The notes beneath the pieces are model-generated. The model had not been told where the DNA came from. It ran no database searches and worked only from the letters and a program-made list of their open reading frames with translations. The translations under genes were made by a program, and so were the position numbers. A DNA stretch of 64,000 nucleotides from Leptospira chreensis (GTDB taxonomy: Bacteria > Spirochaetota > Leptospiria > Leptospirales > Leptospiraceae): NCBI RefSeq assembly GCF_016919165.1, contig NZ_JAFFPS010000064.1, forward strand, positions 75,686 through 139,685, written 5' to 3'. Position 1 is the first letter of the stretch, and every line of letters starts with the position of its first letter. Below are positions 16,711 through 25,630 of this stretch, piece after piece.

Positions 16711-18285
16711 TTATAAAAGTTCCTGAAGGGTTTGAAAACGTCCGTGTACAGTTTCTTCAATCGATTTCCCCAATTGGGAATAATGATCCCACAATTGGGT
16801 GAGTTCGGAAGGAACATAACTTGTAAGTCTACTGAAGGACATAAGGTACTTCCCCACAAGATAATACGAAAGTAACTTTCGATCCATCAATTTTTCATCC
16901 AAAGAATAGTAATCCGAAGATTTATGTGTATCCATTTCTGACAAAGAAAGGATTACAAAAATGGACAAAACGTCTGCAAAGGCAAATTCAACCGATTGTT
17001 GTTTTTTACGGTTTGGTTCTGTATCCATGGAGAGTATGATCGCAAAGAGTACATTTTGAATTTTGTCTGTAAGGTCAGACTCTGCCGCAAGTCGAGAAAA
17101 TTCCTTTTGGAATTTTTCTTTTCCCGGATATAAAGAGGAGATGATGGAACGTTGGATTTCGCTTGTCCCTCCACCAATGGTTCCTAACTTTACATCTCTG
17201 TAAAATCTTTCCACGGCATATTCTTTCATGTATCCATACCCACCAAACAACTGTACGGAATCCTTAGCTACATCTTCCGCAATTTCAGAAGTAATGAGTT
17301 TTCCCAAACTACTTTCTAAAGGAGAAGGGATCCCTGCATCTTTTCGTTCTGCCACCCAATAGATCAACCTTCTTGCTGCTTGGATATAAACCCAGTTGCG
17401 AACTAAAATATCACGCATTCCATAAAAACTAGAAATGGGTTTTCCAAATTGGACCCTTTCATTGGCATACCGAAGGCCTTTCCGAAAACAAAACTCCATA
17501 GCTCCGGCAAGTCCTGCCACAAATACAGTTCTTTCCCACTCTAAAGTTTCCTTACCAATTCGCAAAAACCCAGTGTTCATAGGACCGAGTAAGTTTTCTT
17601 TGGGAATGACCATATCTTCAAACACGAGTTCGGCGGTCATGGAAGTATGATGCCCGAGTTTTTTCAAAACCTTACTCACCTTAAAACCAGGGGTATGGCT
17701 TTCTACAATGAAGGCAGAAATTCCCATGGGCCCTCTTCCTTTTTCAGAAGTTCTTGCCATCACAACAAACACCTGTCCTACGGGTCCGTTGGTAATGTAC
17801 ATCTTGGTTCCGTTGAGTTTCCAACCACCGTCCACTTCTTCTGCTTTGGTTAAAAGAGAAGCGGCATCGGATCCGGAAGCCGGTTCTGTTAAGGCAAATC
17901 CAGCCATCCATTCTCCCGTGGAAAGTTTAGGAAGGTATTTGGATTTTTGTTCCTTGGTTCCTTGGAAGATAATGGGCATAGTCCCAATGACCAAATGGGC
18001 AACCCAAGATAGTCCCATTCCGCCATCCAAACATCCAGAAGCAAAGGCATCGGTTGCAATCGAACATTGCAAACAACTTGCTCCCTCACCACCATATTCC
18101 GAAGGGATGGTAAGACCGGTTAGACCTGCTTTACTAAACTCTTTCCATAAGTCATCAGACCAGATTTCTTTTTCGTCTCTTTCTTCTGCTGATGGAAACA
18201 CTTTGTCTTCAGAAAACTGAAATACGGTATTGTAAAAACTTCTTTCCTCCTCATTTAAATAGGGATTCAGTTTCGGGTGTATCAT
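16711..18285 (-). CDS. Acyl-CoA dehydrogenase
   Basis: A 524-residue FAD enzyme introducing a trans-2 double bond into acyl-CoA. Family signatures are FALTEPASGSDAASL and FGGYGYMKEYAVERFYRDVK. At the place where MCAD-type enzymes have the catalytic Glu (YEGTSEI), this protein has GGGTSEIQR. The glutamate in LEWERTVFV is positioned like the catalytic base of the long-chain/isovaleryl type. A C-terminal extension of about 120 residues follows the core. ATGA overlap with the upstream synthetase gene indicates one operon, so activation and the first oxidation step are coupled. Confidence 0.93.
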   Translation of the reverse strand: MIHPKLNPYLNEEERSFYNTVFQFSEDKVFPSAEERDEKEIWSDDLWKEFSKAGLTGLTIPSEYGGEGASCLQCSIATDAFASGCLDGGMGLSWVAHLVIGTMPIIFQGTKEQKSKYLPKLSTGEWMAGFALTEPASGSDAASLLTKAEEVDGGWKLNGTKMYITNGPVGQVFVVMARTSEKGRGPMGISAFIVESHTPGFKVSKVLKKLGHHTSMTAELVFEDMVIPKENLLGPMNTGFLRIGKETLEWERTVFVAGLAGAMEFCFRKGLRYANERVQFGKPISSFYGMRDILVRNWVYIQAARRLIYWVAERKDAGIPSPLESSLGKLITSEIAEDVAKDSVQLFGGYGYMKEYAVERFYRDVKLGTIGGGTSEIQRSIISSLYPGKEKFQKEFSRLAAESDLTDKIQNVLFAIILSMDTEPNRKKQQSVEFAFADVLSIFVILSLSEMDTHKSSDYYSLDEKLMDRKLLSYYLVGKYLMSFSRLTSYVPSELTQLWDHYSQLGKSIEETVHGRFQTLQELL

Positions 18286-20183
18286 TCGTAAATTCCTTCA
18301 ATTTGTTTTGCAAAAACTTCAGAAATGACATTTCGTTTCATTTTCAAAGTTCTTGTCATTTCGACATCGGGATCAAAGGGACGAGAAACCACATAGAAGT
18401 TGTTAGCTGGCACTGTTTCAAATCCTTTGAATCCGTTTTCGCGAGAAATAATGCGTGTAATTTCAGTTCGGTACAATTGCCGAACCTTGGGGTTTAGATT
18501 CCATTCCCCTGCTTTTTCCTTGGAAATTCCTTCAATTTTAGCTTCCACAGCTTCGAAGTTCGGGACAATGAGTGCTCCCAAAGTTTTTTTATCATGACCC
18601 ACAACCATCACTTGGTCAATGAAGGGAGAAGTAAGAAGTTTGTCTTCGATCGGGATAGGTTCTACGTTTTCCCCACCGATGAGAGCAATGGTGTCTTTCG
18701 AACGACCAGCAAAAACAAGTTCGTTTCTATGAGAGATCATCATAAGATCCCCTGTATCAAAAAAACCTTCTGCATCAAAAACAACTTGGTTCAATTCCGG
18801 ACGTTTGTAGTAACCTTTTAAGATTTGTTTGGATTTGATCCAAAGGGTACCTTTCGCACCGACGGCTGTAACCGTCTTTCCCGTATCATCCTTCAAACGA
18901 ATTTGGTATCCATCGATGGGAATCCCGACTGTTCCTTTGGTTGGTTTGGTGTTGGAACGAATGGAAACTACAGCTGACGTTTCTGTCATTCCATATCCTT
19001 CCAAAACTTTCAGTCCAATGGCAGATAAAAATCCATCCACCACACTAGGAAGTGCTGATCCTGCCGATATACAAATACGAATCCTACCACCTAACGCCTT
19101 GTGTATGGCAGAAAAGATTTTGATACTCAAAAGTTTTAAAGGAGAAAGTAAAATCAAAATAAAGAAGGCATAGGTCCTCTTTACAAACGAAACTAGGAAA
19201 TTAGGTTTTTTGATTTCAAATTCAAATCCAAAACACATAGCATAGTAATGGGCCCAAGTGGCTCCAACTTTCAAAAAGAAATGGAATAGTTTTTCTTTGA
19301 ACCCACCTTCTTTGGCAACTTTGGCAATGATCCCATTATAAACAGATTCCCAAATTCGAGGGACAGAAGGAAAAATCGTCGGACGAAAATCCCTTAGGTC
19401 GTCCTTTAAGGAAGACATATTCGATACTAAAAAATCAATCCCAAGAAAGATAGTGGCATATTCAATCGCTCTTTCAAACGCATGCCAAGGAGGAAGTAAA
19501 CTCACTGCATTGTCATTGGAATTCATGTCCAACCTAGAACTGGTATTTCGAATCGCAGTAATCCAACCTTTTTGAGACAACATCACACCTTTTGGATTTC
19601 CCGTGGTTCCCGATGTATAAATTAAAGTAGCCAATGCATCAGCATCGGTTTGCCCCATTCTAGCTTCTAATGTCTGTTTGCCGTCACGGACCCATCTGTC
19701 CTTTCCTTTTTTAGCAACGGAAAGAATGGAATTCTCACCCGTATACAAATCCCCTTGGTCTGTTTCCAAAATAAAAATTTGTTTTAAATGAGGAAGTTCA
19801 CCTAACAAATCATCAATGCGTTTTTTATCCTTGGGTTTTTGGACGACCAAGTATTTGGCTTCCGAATGGTTTAGAATATAAAGAATTTCTTCTCGAACAA
19901 TGTCTGTTCCGCGAGGGACGACAACGGCTCCAGAAGTGAGGATGGCGATGTCTGTGCGGAGCCAATTCACAGTGGCATCGCAGAAAAAACCAATTCGATC
20001 CCCTACTTCGACACCGAGTTCGATAAAGCCCAAAGTCAATTGGTCGACAAACTCTTTCAAATCTCCAAAACTGATCCCAGGGAATTCAGTGGCAGACTTT
20101 CGTTTCCGAAAGGAAACTTTGTTCGGAAGGGTTTCTGCAACGTGGGCCAACGCTTGGTAGAGGTTTTCGTAGTTTTGGATCAT
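18282..20183 (-). CDS. Long-chain acyl-CoA synthetase (AMP-forming)
   Basis: A 633-residue adenylate-forming enzyme that converts fatty acids to acyl-CoA. Motifs are LIYTSGTTGNPKGVMLS (P-loop), YGMTETSAVVS and FFDTGDLM, all intact. An insert of about 70 residues with hydrophobic character (about 325-375) is typical of eukaryote-like long-chain synthetases and may bind membranes. ATG 20183 starts MIQNYENLYQALAHV; the frame is open further to 20243 without matching sequence. The acyl-CoA dehydrogenase follows with an ATGA overlap. Confidence 0.93.
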   Translation of the reverse strand: MIQNYENLYQALAHVAETLPNKVSFRKRKSATEFPGISFGDLKEFVDQLTLGFIELGVEVGDRIGFFCDATVNWLRTDIAILTSGAVVVPRGTDIVREEILYILNHSEAKYLVVQKPKDKKRIDDLLGELPHLKQIFILETDQGDLYTGENSILSVAKKGKDRWVRDGKQTLEARMGQTDADALATLIYTSGTTGNPKGVMLSQKGWITAIRNTSSRLDMNSNDNAVSLLPPWHAFERAIEYATIFLGIDFLVSNMSSLKDDLRDFRPTIFPSVPRIWESVYNGIIAKVAKEGGFKEKLFHFFLKVGATWAHYYAMCFGFEFEIKKPNFLVSFVKRTYAFFILILLSPLKLLSIKIFSAIHKALGGRIRICISAGSALPSVVDGFLSAIGLKVLEGYGMTETSAVVSIRSNTKPTKGTVGIPIDGYQIRLKDDTGKTVTAVGAKGTLWIKSKQILKGYYKRPELNQVVFDAEGFFDTGDLMMISHRNELVFAGRSKDTIALIGGENVEPIPIEDKLLTSPFIDQVMVVGHDKKTLGALIVPNFEAVEAKIEGISKEKAGEWNLNPKVRQLYRTEITRIISRENGFKGFETVPANNFYVVSRPFDPDVEMTRTLKMKRNVISEVFAKQIEGIYE

Positions 20184-20306
20184 GGGTCTTGCCTTTTTCG
20201 TATGGGATGGGAATTCGGAAATGTAGGATGGATAAAAAACCACTGTTCGTTTTTTGCAAGTTTTTTCTTATTTTTGACAAACTTTTCAGAAAGGTAGGGC
20301 ATAATT

Positions 20307-20906
20307 ATGTTCTTTTGGATCCATGAGGGGCGAATTTCCCCCAATCTCCCGACCACCCACGCAGATCGGGTGCATAAAATCCATCCGGGAGGCAAAAGTG
20401 CTCCGGTTTCTAGCGAGGGGGACGGCTCCTCCAATGCCCCTCATACTTCTTTTTTACACCGTGCGCCAGGAGATGTTTACAAAGAATCCGCAGGCCAAAC
20501 TGAAAAAACGGTCTATTTCCTCCACGAGATCATGTCGACCCCTGCCCTTTCTCTTCCCTCCACGGAAACGATCACAAATTGTTTGGATTTTATGGTGGAG
20601 AAAAAAATCCGCCACCTCCCCATCACCAATGAATCAGGGATTCTTGTTGGTTTTGTTTCGGACCGGGACATTCTCGAAAAAAGTAAATCCTATGAAAGGG
20701 ATTGGACGGTTTCCGACATAATGACCAAACGAGTATTAGTTGGATCTCCAGGAGCCGAAATCAGAGGGGTCACACAAGTGCTTTTGGAAGAAAGAATTGG
20801 ATGTATTCCTGTCGTAGATGACGATAATCATCCTATTGGGATCATCACTCGATCGGACTTACTCCGTTTGTTACTGAAATATCCAAATTTAAATATTATC
20901 GCGTAA
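20307..20906 (+). CDS. Two-CBS-domain protein
   Basis: A 199-residue soluble protein. The N-terminal 65 residues are low in structure, then two CBS motifs form one Bateman module: MVEKKIRHLPITNESG-ILVGFVSDRDIL and LLEERIGCIPVVDDD-PIGIITRSDLLRL. Such modules bind adenosine nucleotides and often regulate partners. SD AAGGTAGG precedes ATG 20307. It is followed after eight bases by a symporter, which it might regulate. Confidence 0.9.
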   Translation: MFFWIHEGRISPNLPTTHADRVHKIHPGGKSAPVSSEGDGSSNAPHTSFLHRAPGDVYKESAGQTEKTVYFLHEIMSTPALSLPSTETITNCLDFMVEKKIRHLPITNESGILVGFVSDRDILEKSKSYERDWTVSDIMTKRVLVGSPGAEIRGVTQVLLEERIGCIPVVDDDNHPIGIITRSDLLRLLLKYPNLNIIA

Positions 20907-20914
20907 GGAATTTT

Positions 20915-22348
20915 ATGATCTGGGATGTAATTGTTCTTATTTTTTATTTTATTCTCGTTTTTTATTTTGGATTTCATTTTGCAAAGAACACACAAAAAGA
21001 AGAGGACTTCTATCTTGCGAAAAAAGAAATCCATTGGGTCTTTCTGTTATTGTCTCTTGTGGCAACAGAAACTTCTAGTTTAACTTTTTTAAGCATTCCC
21101 TCCTTGTCTTTCAAGGGAGACTACCGGTTTTTAGAAATTGCTTTTGGGTATTTGATTGGAAGGACGATTGTGGCTCTCTATCTTTTGCCATCGTATTTTT
21201 CAGGAAATACAATTTCTGTTTATGAGTATGTAGGAAATCGTTTTGGAAAATCTCCCCAAAAAACCATCTCCTTCGTATTTACGATTTCCAGACTTCTAGG
21301 AGATGGAATTCGATTGTATGTCAGTTCCCTTCCGATTGCTTTTCTTTTGGAAAGAATGGGACTTGCGTTTTCCCCCGAACTTCTAGGAATCATCGCCCTC
21401 ACTACCTTAAGTGTTGTCACCATCATCTATTCTGTTGTGGGAGGATTTCGTGCCATCGTATTCACCGATGTTCTCCAGTGGTTCATTTATATTTTTGGGG
21501 GAATTTTTGCTCTCGGACTACTGATCCATAAATTAAATATTCCTATCTTTGAAGGAATCTCTAGTCTCCAAACTTTGGGAAAATGGAATTTGTTTGTCTT
21601 CGATTACCTTCCCGCAGGAGACAATAGTTACTTTATCGTATTTGCTCTGATCGGGGGGGCTTTTATCTCCATTGGTTCTCATGGCACAGACCTAATGCTT
21701 GTACAACGAGTCATTGCTACCAAGAATTTAGTTTCGGGCCAGAAGATTCTCATTGGAAGTGGGATTGTGGTCCTCCTCCAATTCATCTTGTTTCTCCTGA
21801 TTGGATCCCTTCTTTATCTTTTCTATGCAGGCCAAACCATGGCCCCAGACAAAGTCTTTAGTCAGTTCATTGTGAATGAAGTCCCTTCTCCACTCCTGGG
21901 AATCCTTGTGGCTGCGATTCTTGCCAGTGCCATGTCCACACTCAGCTCCACCATCAATTCCCTCTCTCTCACTTGGGCCCGGGACTGGGGAATGGACCAA
22001 TGGTTTAGTCCACGCACCCTCTCTCTGTTTTTTGGAATCACTCTCTTTATCTCGAGTCTCATTCCTTATTTTCTCATCCAAACCTGGGAAAAAGGGCTTT
22101 TGGAAATGGGTCTCACGATATTTTCCTATACACTTGGGCCTTCGATTGCGGTTTTCTTTTTGGCGAGAGGAAAAGCGGATTTGCCTGTATCAGGTCTTGT
22201 ATTTTCCATTTTCTTCCTAACCAGTATCTTGCTTACTGTAGCCCTTGGACTTGGTTTTCAAATTTCCTTTACCCTTCTCATCCCAATTGGATTTGGAATC
22301 CAAATCTTTCTTGTACAAATTTCTCGTATTCGAGTTAAAAAAAATTGA
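20915..22348 (+). CDS. Sodium:solute symporter family protein
   Basis: A 477-residue inner-membrane transporter with about 13 hydrophobic segments. The SSS-family features are the N-terminal DFYLAKKEIHWVFLLLSLVATE, GYLIGRTIVALYLLP, VVGGFRAIVFTDVLQW and ASAMSTLSSTINSLS. The substrate (sugar, amino acid or organic acid) cannot be assigned. SD AAGGA precedes ATG 20915 by few bases. The stop codon overlaps a TTGACA -35-like element that could drive the leucine leader. Confidence 0.92.
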   Translation: MIWDVIVLIFYFILVFYFGFHFAKNTQKEEDFYLAKKEIHWVFLLLSLVATETSSLTFLSIPSLSFKGDYRFLEIAFGYLIGRTIVALYLLPSYFSGNTISVYEYVGNRFGKSPQKTISFVFTISRLLGDGIRLYVSSLPIAFLLERMGLAFSPELLGIIALTTLSVVTIIYSVVGGFRAIVFTDVLQWFIYIFGGIFALGLLIHKLNIPIFEGISSLQTLGKWNLFVFDYLPAGDNSYFIVFALIGGAFISIGSHGTDLMLVQRVIATKNLVSGQKILIGSGIVVLLQFILFLLIGSLLYLFYAGQTMAPDKVFSQFIVNEVPSPLLGILVAAILASAMSTLSSTINSLSLTWARDWGMDQWFSPRTLSLFFGITLFISSLIPYFLIQTWEKGLLEMGLTIFSYTLGPSIAVFFLARGKADLPVSGLVFSIFFLTSILLTVALGLGFQISFTLLIPIGFGIQIFLVQISRIRVKKN

Positions 22349-22350
22349 CA
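22345..22350 (+). promoter_or_regulatory. Possible -35 element (TTGACA) of the leucine leader
   Basis: A consensus TTGACA overlaps the symporter stop codon, 40 bases upstream of the leader ATG. No good -10 lies at 17 bases; TAAAGAT further on is too far, so the promoter is tentative. Confidence 0.3.
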
Positions 22351-22384
22351 GGATCTTCCGTATCCGTTCGTCTAAAGATTAACA

Positions 22385-22435
22385 ATGAAATTATCTGCTA
22401 ACATTCAGTCACTCCTCCTCCTCGAACTTTTATAG
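22385..22435 (+). CDS. leuL: Leucine leader peptide (attenuator)
   Basis: A 16-codon ORF ATG...TAG encodes MKLSANIQSLLLLELL. Seven of 16 residues are leucine, including four consecutive CTC codons and a final CTT-TTA before the stop. It lies 110 bases upstream of a leuA-type gene and directly before an intrinsic terminator. The layout matches classical ribosome-mediated attenuation: stalling at leucine codons when charged tRNA-Leu is scarce would prevent the terminator from forming. The ribosome binding site is weak (AAAG). Confidence 0.85.
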   Translation: MKLSANIQSLLLLELL

Positions 22436-22445
22436 ATCGAGGGAG
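22418..22445 (+). promoter_or_regulatory. Pause hairpin (1:2) over the leucine codons
   Basis: CCTCGA at the end of the Leu-codon run pairs with TCGAGG from 22437, with further pairing to GAG beyond a mismatch. The strand 2 segment GGGAG...GTG can alternatively pair with CACTCC at 22467-22472, the 5' arm of the terminator, giving a plausible antiterminator. Confidence 0.55.
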
Positions 22446-22460
22446 AACGTGCTGTGTGAC

Positions 22461-22500
22461 AAAGCCCACTCCTAACCAGGAAGTGGGCTTTTTTTATTTT
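22461..22500 (+). terminator. Leucine attenuator intrinsic terminator
   Basis: AAAGCCCACT-CCT pairs with AGG-A-AGTGGGCTTT (one bulged A, 4-base loop), followed by a run of T. It lies between the leucine-rich leader peptide and leuA and is the only strong canonical terminator I found in the window. Confidence 0.88.
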
Positions 22501-22544
22501 TAGTCCTCCTTCCGGTCAGTAGTGGCAGCGGATTCGGAGGAAAT

Positions 22545-23729
22545 ATGAAACCAAACCAAATTAAAATCCAAGACGTTACCTTACGAGACGGTAACCAAGC
22601 TTTGCGAAGACCCTGGACCTTAGATGAGAAAATCGAAGTCTTTGATTTGCTTGTCGCATTGAATGTAGATGGAATCGAAGTGGGGTTCCCTTCTTCCAAT
22701 GAAACTGAGTTTGTGGCAAGTAAGACCTTAGCCAAACGAGCACCAGTCGGAATCCCCATCGCTGGATTGTCACGTGCCAATGAAACAGAAATTGCGAGAA
22801 CCTGGGAAGCCATTCAATATGCAAACAAACCCCGAATGCATATTGTGTATCCGGTCAGTGATTTTTCCATTCGCCATGTTTTGAAAATCTCGGAAGCGGA
22901 AGTCATTCAGAAGATCAGGAAATCTGTTTCATTTGCCCGGTCCATCGTTGGGCCCGACGTAGAAATTCAATTCTCTGGGGAACATTTTGGAGATGCGATC
23001 GAGAACTTTTCTTTTACTAAAGATGCCTTTCTTGCCGCCATTGAAGCCGGGGCCAATATCATCAACTTACCCAATACAGTCGAACGTTACCGGCCCATGG
23101 TATTTGTGAATATGGTAAAAGAGATGAAAGACTTTATCGGGGACAGAGCCAAGGTTTCTGTGCATACCCACAACGATTTAGGAATGGCAACAGCAACTTC
23201 TGTGGAATGTGTGTATGTCGGGGCCGAACAAATCGAAGTGGCTTTGAATGGACTTGGAGAGAGAGCAGGGAATACCAATTTGTATGAAACAGCCATCGCC
23301 TTACATCAAAATGGTGAATCTTTAGGAATCAACTTCCAAAGAATTTATCCCACAGCCAAACGCATTGCAGAAATGACAGACATTCCCATTGGAGAAAAAA
23401 CACCGATTATTGGAGATGATATTTTTTCGCACAGATCAGGAATCCATCAAGATGGTGTTGCCAAGACCATAAAACAAACCAAAGGCGCTTACCGAACTTT
23501 TTCTCCTGAATTTGTAGGAAGAAATGATTCCGAAACTATCTCCTTTACCAACCAATCGGGACATAGGGCCATTCAATTTTTATTGGAAAAACGAGGAGTA
23601 AGCGTTTCCAACGAAGAAATCCATAGATTGTTTGAAAGAGCCAAAGCCATTTCCTCCAATGAAAACAACAGAGAAATCACCGAAGGGGAGTTAGTGGATT
23701 TAGTCAGTAATTACGTAACAGCCTCCTGA
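22545..23729 (+). CDS. leuA: 2-isopropylmalate synthase-type enzyme lacking the leucine-binding domain
   Basis: Condenses acetyl-CoA with 2-oxoisovalerate in leucine synthesis, if the assignment is right. The DRE-TIM opening IQDVTLRDGNQALR (metal ligand D15) and the second-metal site VHTHNDLGMATATS (H207, H209) are intact, as are NGLGERAGNTNLYE and the flexible-domain segment HRSGIHQDG. The protein is 394 residues against about 510 for classical LeuA: the C-terminal allosteric domain is missing. A homocitrate or citramalate synthase role is possible from family alone, but the leucine leader upstream argues for leucine. SD GGAGG sits five bases before the ATG. Confidence 0.9.
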   Translation: MKPNQIKIQDVTLRDGNQALRRPWTLDEKIEVFDLLVALNVDGIEVGFPSSNETEFVASKTLAKRAPVGIPIAGLSRANETEIARTWEAIQYANKPRMHIVYPVSDFSIRHVLKISEAEVIQKIRKSVSFARSIVGPDVEIQFSGEHFGDAIENFSFTKDAFLAAIEAGANIINLPNTVERYRPMVFVNMVKEMKDFIGDRAKVSVHTHNDLGMATATSVECVYVGAEQIEVALNGLGERAGNTNLYETAIALHQNGESLGINFQRIYPTAKRIAEMTDIPIGEKTPIIGDDIFSHRSGIHQDGVAKTIKQTKGAYRTFSPEFVGRNDSETISFTNQSGHRAIQFLLEKRGVSVSNEEIHRLFERAKAISSNENNREITEGELVDLVSNYVTAS

Positions 23730-23741
23730 ACAAGGGGGGCT
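23720..23741 (+). terminator. Weak hairpin at the end of leuA
   Basis: AGCCTCC pairs with GGGGGCT (one G-U pair) and contains the stop codon; only three T follow. Possible weak terminator. Confidence 0.35.
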
Positions 23742-23764
23742 TTCGTCCAGAGAATCTTTTACGT

Positions 23765-23809
23765 GATTCGTATCGAATCATTGACAAATCTTTGTCAATC
23801 TGCCATAAT
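23765..23809 (+). promoter_or_regulatory. Sigma70-type promoter with two adjacent palindromes
   Basis: TTGACA at 23781-23786 and CATAAT at 23804-23809 are separated by 17 bases, a near-consensus promoter for the amidohydrolase. GATTCG-TAT-CGAATC (23765-23779) lies directly upstream, and TTGACAAATCTTTGTCAA (23781-23798) makes the -35 region itself palindromic, so a dimeric regulator could bind either. Confidence 0.6.
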
Positions 23810-23834
23810 TTTGTTTGGTTTTTCCGGAGGTATC

Positions 23835-25583
23835 ATGGCAGACACTCTCATCAAACAGGCGAGAATTTTTGACGGTAGCACAAATCCATCTTTTGTAGGT
23901 GATGTAAGGATTAAAGATGGAGTCATCCAATCCATATCCAAAACGGAATTAAACCCCAACTCGGGAGAAACCGTGGTCGATGCCAAAGGGCTTTGGCTCA
24001 CACCTGGGTTTATAGACTTTCATACTCACTACGATGCAGAGATAGAAATGGCACCGGATCTTTCCGAATCGGTGCGTCATGGTGTTACCACCATATCTCT
24101 TGGCAGTTGTTCTTTGAGTTTGGCTGTGGGTGATCCCACTGATTTGGCAGATATGTTTAGTCGGGTCGAAGCCATCCCAAGAAAGAATGTTTTATCCATC
24201 CTCGAAAGTAAAAAAAATTGGAACTCCGCTTCTGAATATAAAAAACATTTAAACAGTTTAGCACTCGGTCCCAATGTAACTTCGTTTGCAGGCCACTCAG
24301 CCATTCGTGCACATGTGATGGGCCTCGAACGTTCTCTCACCAAAGGGGAAAACCCCACAAAACAAGAGTTAGAGACAATGAACCAACATCTGGAAGAAGC
24401 ACTGGATGCAGGTTTTATGGGTCTTTCCATCAACACTCTTGTTTGGGATAAAATGGATGGATCTAGATTTAGATCTCGCCCACTCCCTTCTACCTATGCC
24501 AATTGGAGCGAATACCAATACCTAAACAAAACATTGAGAAAACGCGGAAAGATCTTTCAAGGTGTTCCAAATGTTTCTACCAAAATCAATGTTCTTATGT
24601 TTTTGAAAGAAGGTTTTGGACTCTTTCGTAAACCATTAAAAACTACAGTCATCTCACTTATGGATGTGAAGTTTGATCCGGGTTTGTATAAATTATTGAA
24701 CCTCATTGGAAGAATCACCAATACCATATTTAGGTCTGACTTTAAATTCCAAGCACTCCCTGAACCATTTGATTTATACGCGGATGGAATGGATGTTGTT
24801 GTCTTCGAAGAGTTTGCAGCTGGTGCCAAAGCAAATCATATCGAAGATGAATTGGAAAGAAAACAATTAATGAAAGATCCAACTTATAGGTCTTGGTTCA
24901 AACGCCAATGGACCAATTGGTTTTTACCTCGTGTTTTCCATAGAAACTTCAAAGAAACAAAAATTGTCGATGCTCCTGACAAATCACTGATCGGGAAATC
25001 CATTGATGAAGTGGCGAAAGAAAAGGGAGTTCATTCGGTGACTGCCTTTTTAGATCTGGTGGCCGAACATGGTAACAAAGTTCGTTGGTATACCGTGATG
25101 GCAAATCACAGAAAAGAACCTCTCCAAAAAATTGTATCCTATCCCGACATCCTCATCGGATTTTCAGATGCGGGCGCCCACTTACGAGGTATGGCTCATT
25201 ATAACTTTCCTTTGCGTATGTTGAAATTGGTTCGGGATGCAGAACTGGAACAAAAACCATTTATGACAATGGAAAAAGCAGTGCATCGCCTAACAGGAGA
25301 AATCGGAGATTGGTTTGGAATCGATGCTGGATATATCAAAGAAGGAAAAAGAGCCGATTTAGTTTTGATTGATCCAACCAAACTCGACGACTCACTTGCC
25401 AAAGACGTAGAAGCAGCTATGCCATTTATGGAAGACTTCAAACGTTGGGTTCGTCGTAACGATGAAACTGTCAAAAAAGTCTATATCAATGGAAAACTTG
25501 CTGTCGATCAGGGAAAACCAGTCACCGCCCTTGGAAAAGAAAAAGGGTATGGTAGCTTTCTCGAGTCCACGATCGGCACATAA
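23835..25583 (+). CDS. Amidohydrolase of the N-acyl-D-amino-acid deacylase family
   Basis: A 582-residue metal-dependent amidohydrolase. The family order is visible: ARIFDGS at the N terminus, TPGFIDFHTHYDAE with the HxH metal ligands, FAGHSAIRAHVMG, SDAGAHLRGMAHYNFPLRML and the C-terminal GYIKEGKRADLVLIDPTKL that completes the small beta domain. D-aminoacylases release D-amino acids from N-acyl derivatives; substrate here is unknown. ATG 23835 has GGAGG four bases upstream. A longer frame to 23763 would run through the promoter and is rejected. Confidence 0.88.
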   Translation: MADTLIKQARIFDGSTNPSFVGDVRIKDGVIQSISKTELNPNSGETVVDAKGLWLTPGFIDFHTHYDAEIEMAPDLSESVRHGVTTISLGSCSLSLAVGDPTDLADMFSRVEAIPRKNVLSILESKKNWNSASEYKKHLNSLALGPNVTSFAGHSAIRAHVMGLERSLTKGENPTKQELETMNQHLEEALDAGFMGLSINTLVWDKMDGSRFRSRPLPSTYANWSEYQYLNKTLRKRGKIFQGVPNVSTKINVLMFLKEGFGLFRKPLKTTVISLMDVKFDPGLYKLLNLIGRITNTIFRSDFKFQALPEPFDLYADGMDVVVFEEFAAGAKANHIEDELERKQLMKDPTYRSWFKRQWTNWFLPRVFHRNFKETKIVDAPDKSLIGKSIDEVAKEKGVHSVTAFLDLVAEHGNKVRWYTVMANHRKEPLQKIVSYPDILIGFSDAGAHLRGMAHYNFPLRMLKLVRDAELEQKPFMTMEKAVHRLTGEIGDWFGIDAGYIKEGKRADLVLIDPTKLDDSLAKDVEAAMPFMEDFKRWVRRNDETVKKVYINGKLAVDQGKPVTALGKEKGYGSFLESTIGT

Positions 25584-25595
25584 AAAAGATTTGCG

Positions 25596-25630
25596 GTTGG
25601 ATACTGAACTGATTAATTTCAGTATCCAAC
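25596..25630 (+). promoter_or_regulatory. Perfect 13-bp hairpin abutting the start codon
   Basis: GTTGGATACTGAA (25596-25608) and TTCAGTATCCAAC (25618-25630) pair perfectly over a 9-base loop, and the lipoprotein ATG begins at the next base, 25631. No Shine-Dalgarno is visible between. It may control translation or be the 3' end of the amidohydrolase transcript; no T-run follows. Confidence 0.65.

Noticed and set aside
17708..18220. 170-codon ORF on the + strand
   Set aside because: It lies antisense inside the acyl-CoA dehydrogenase gene and has no protein-like motif.
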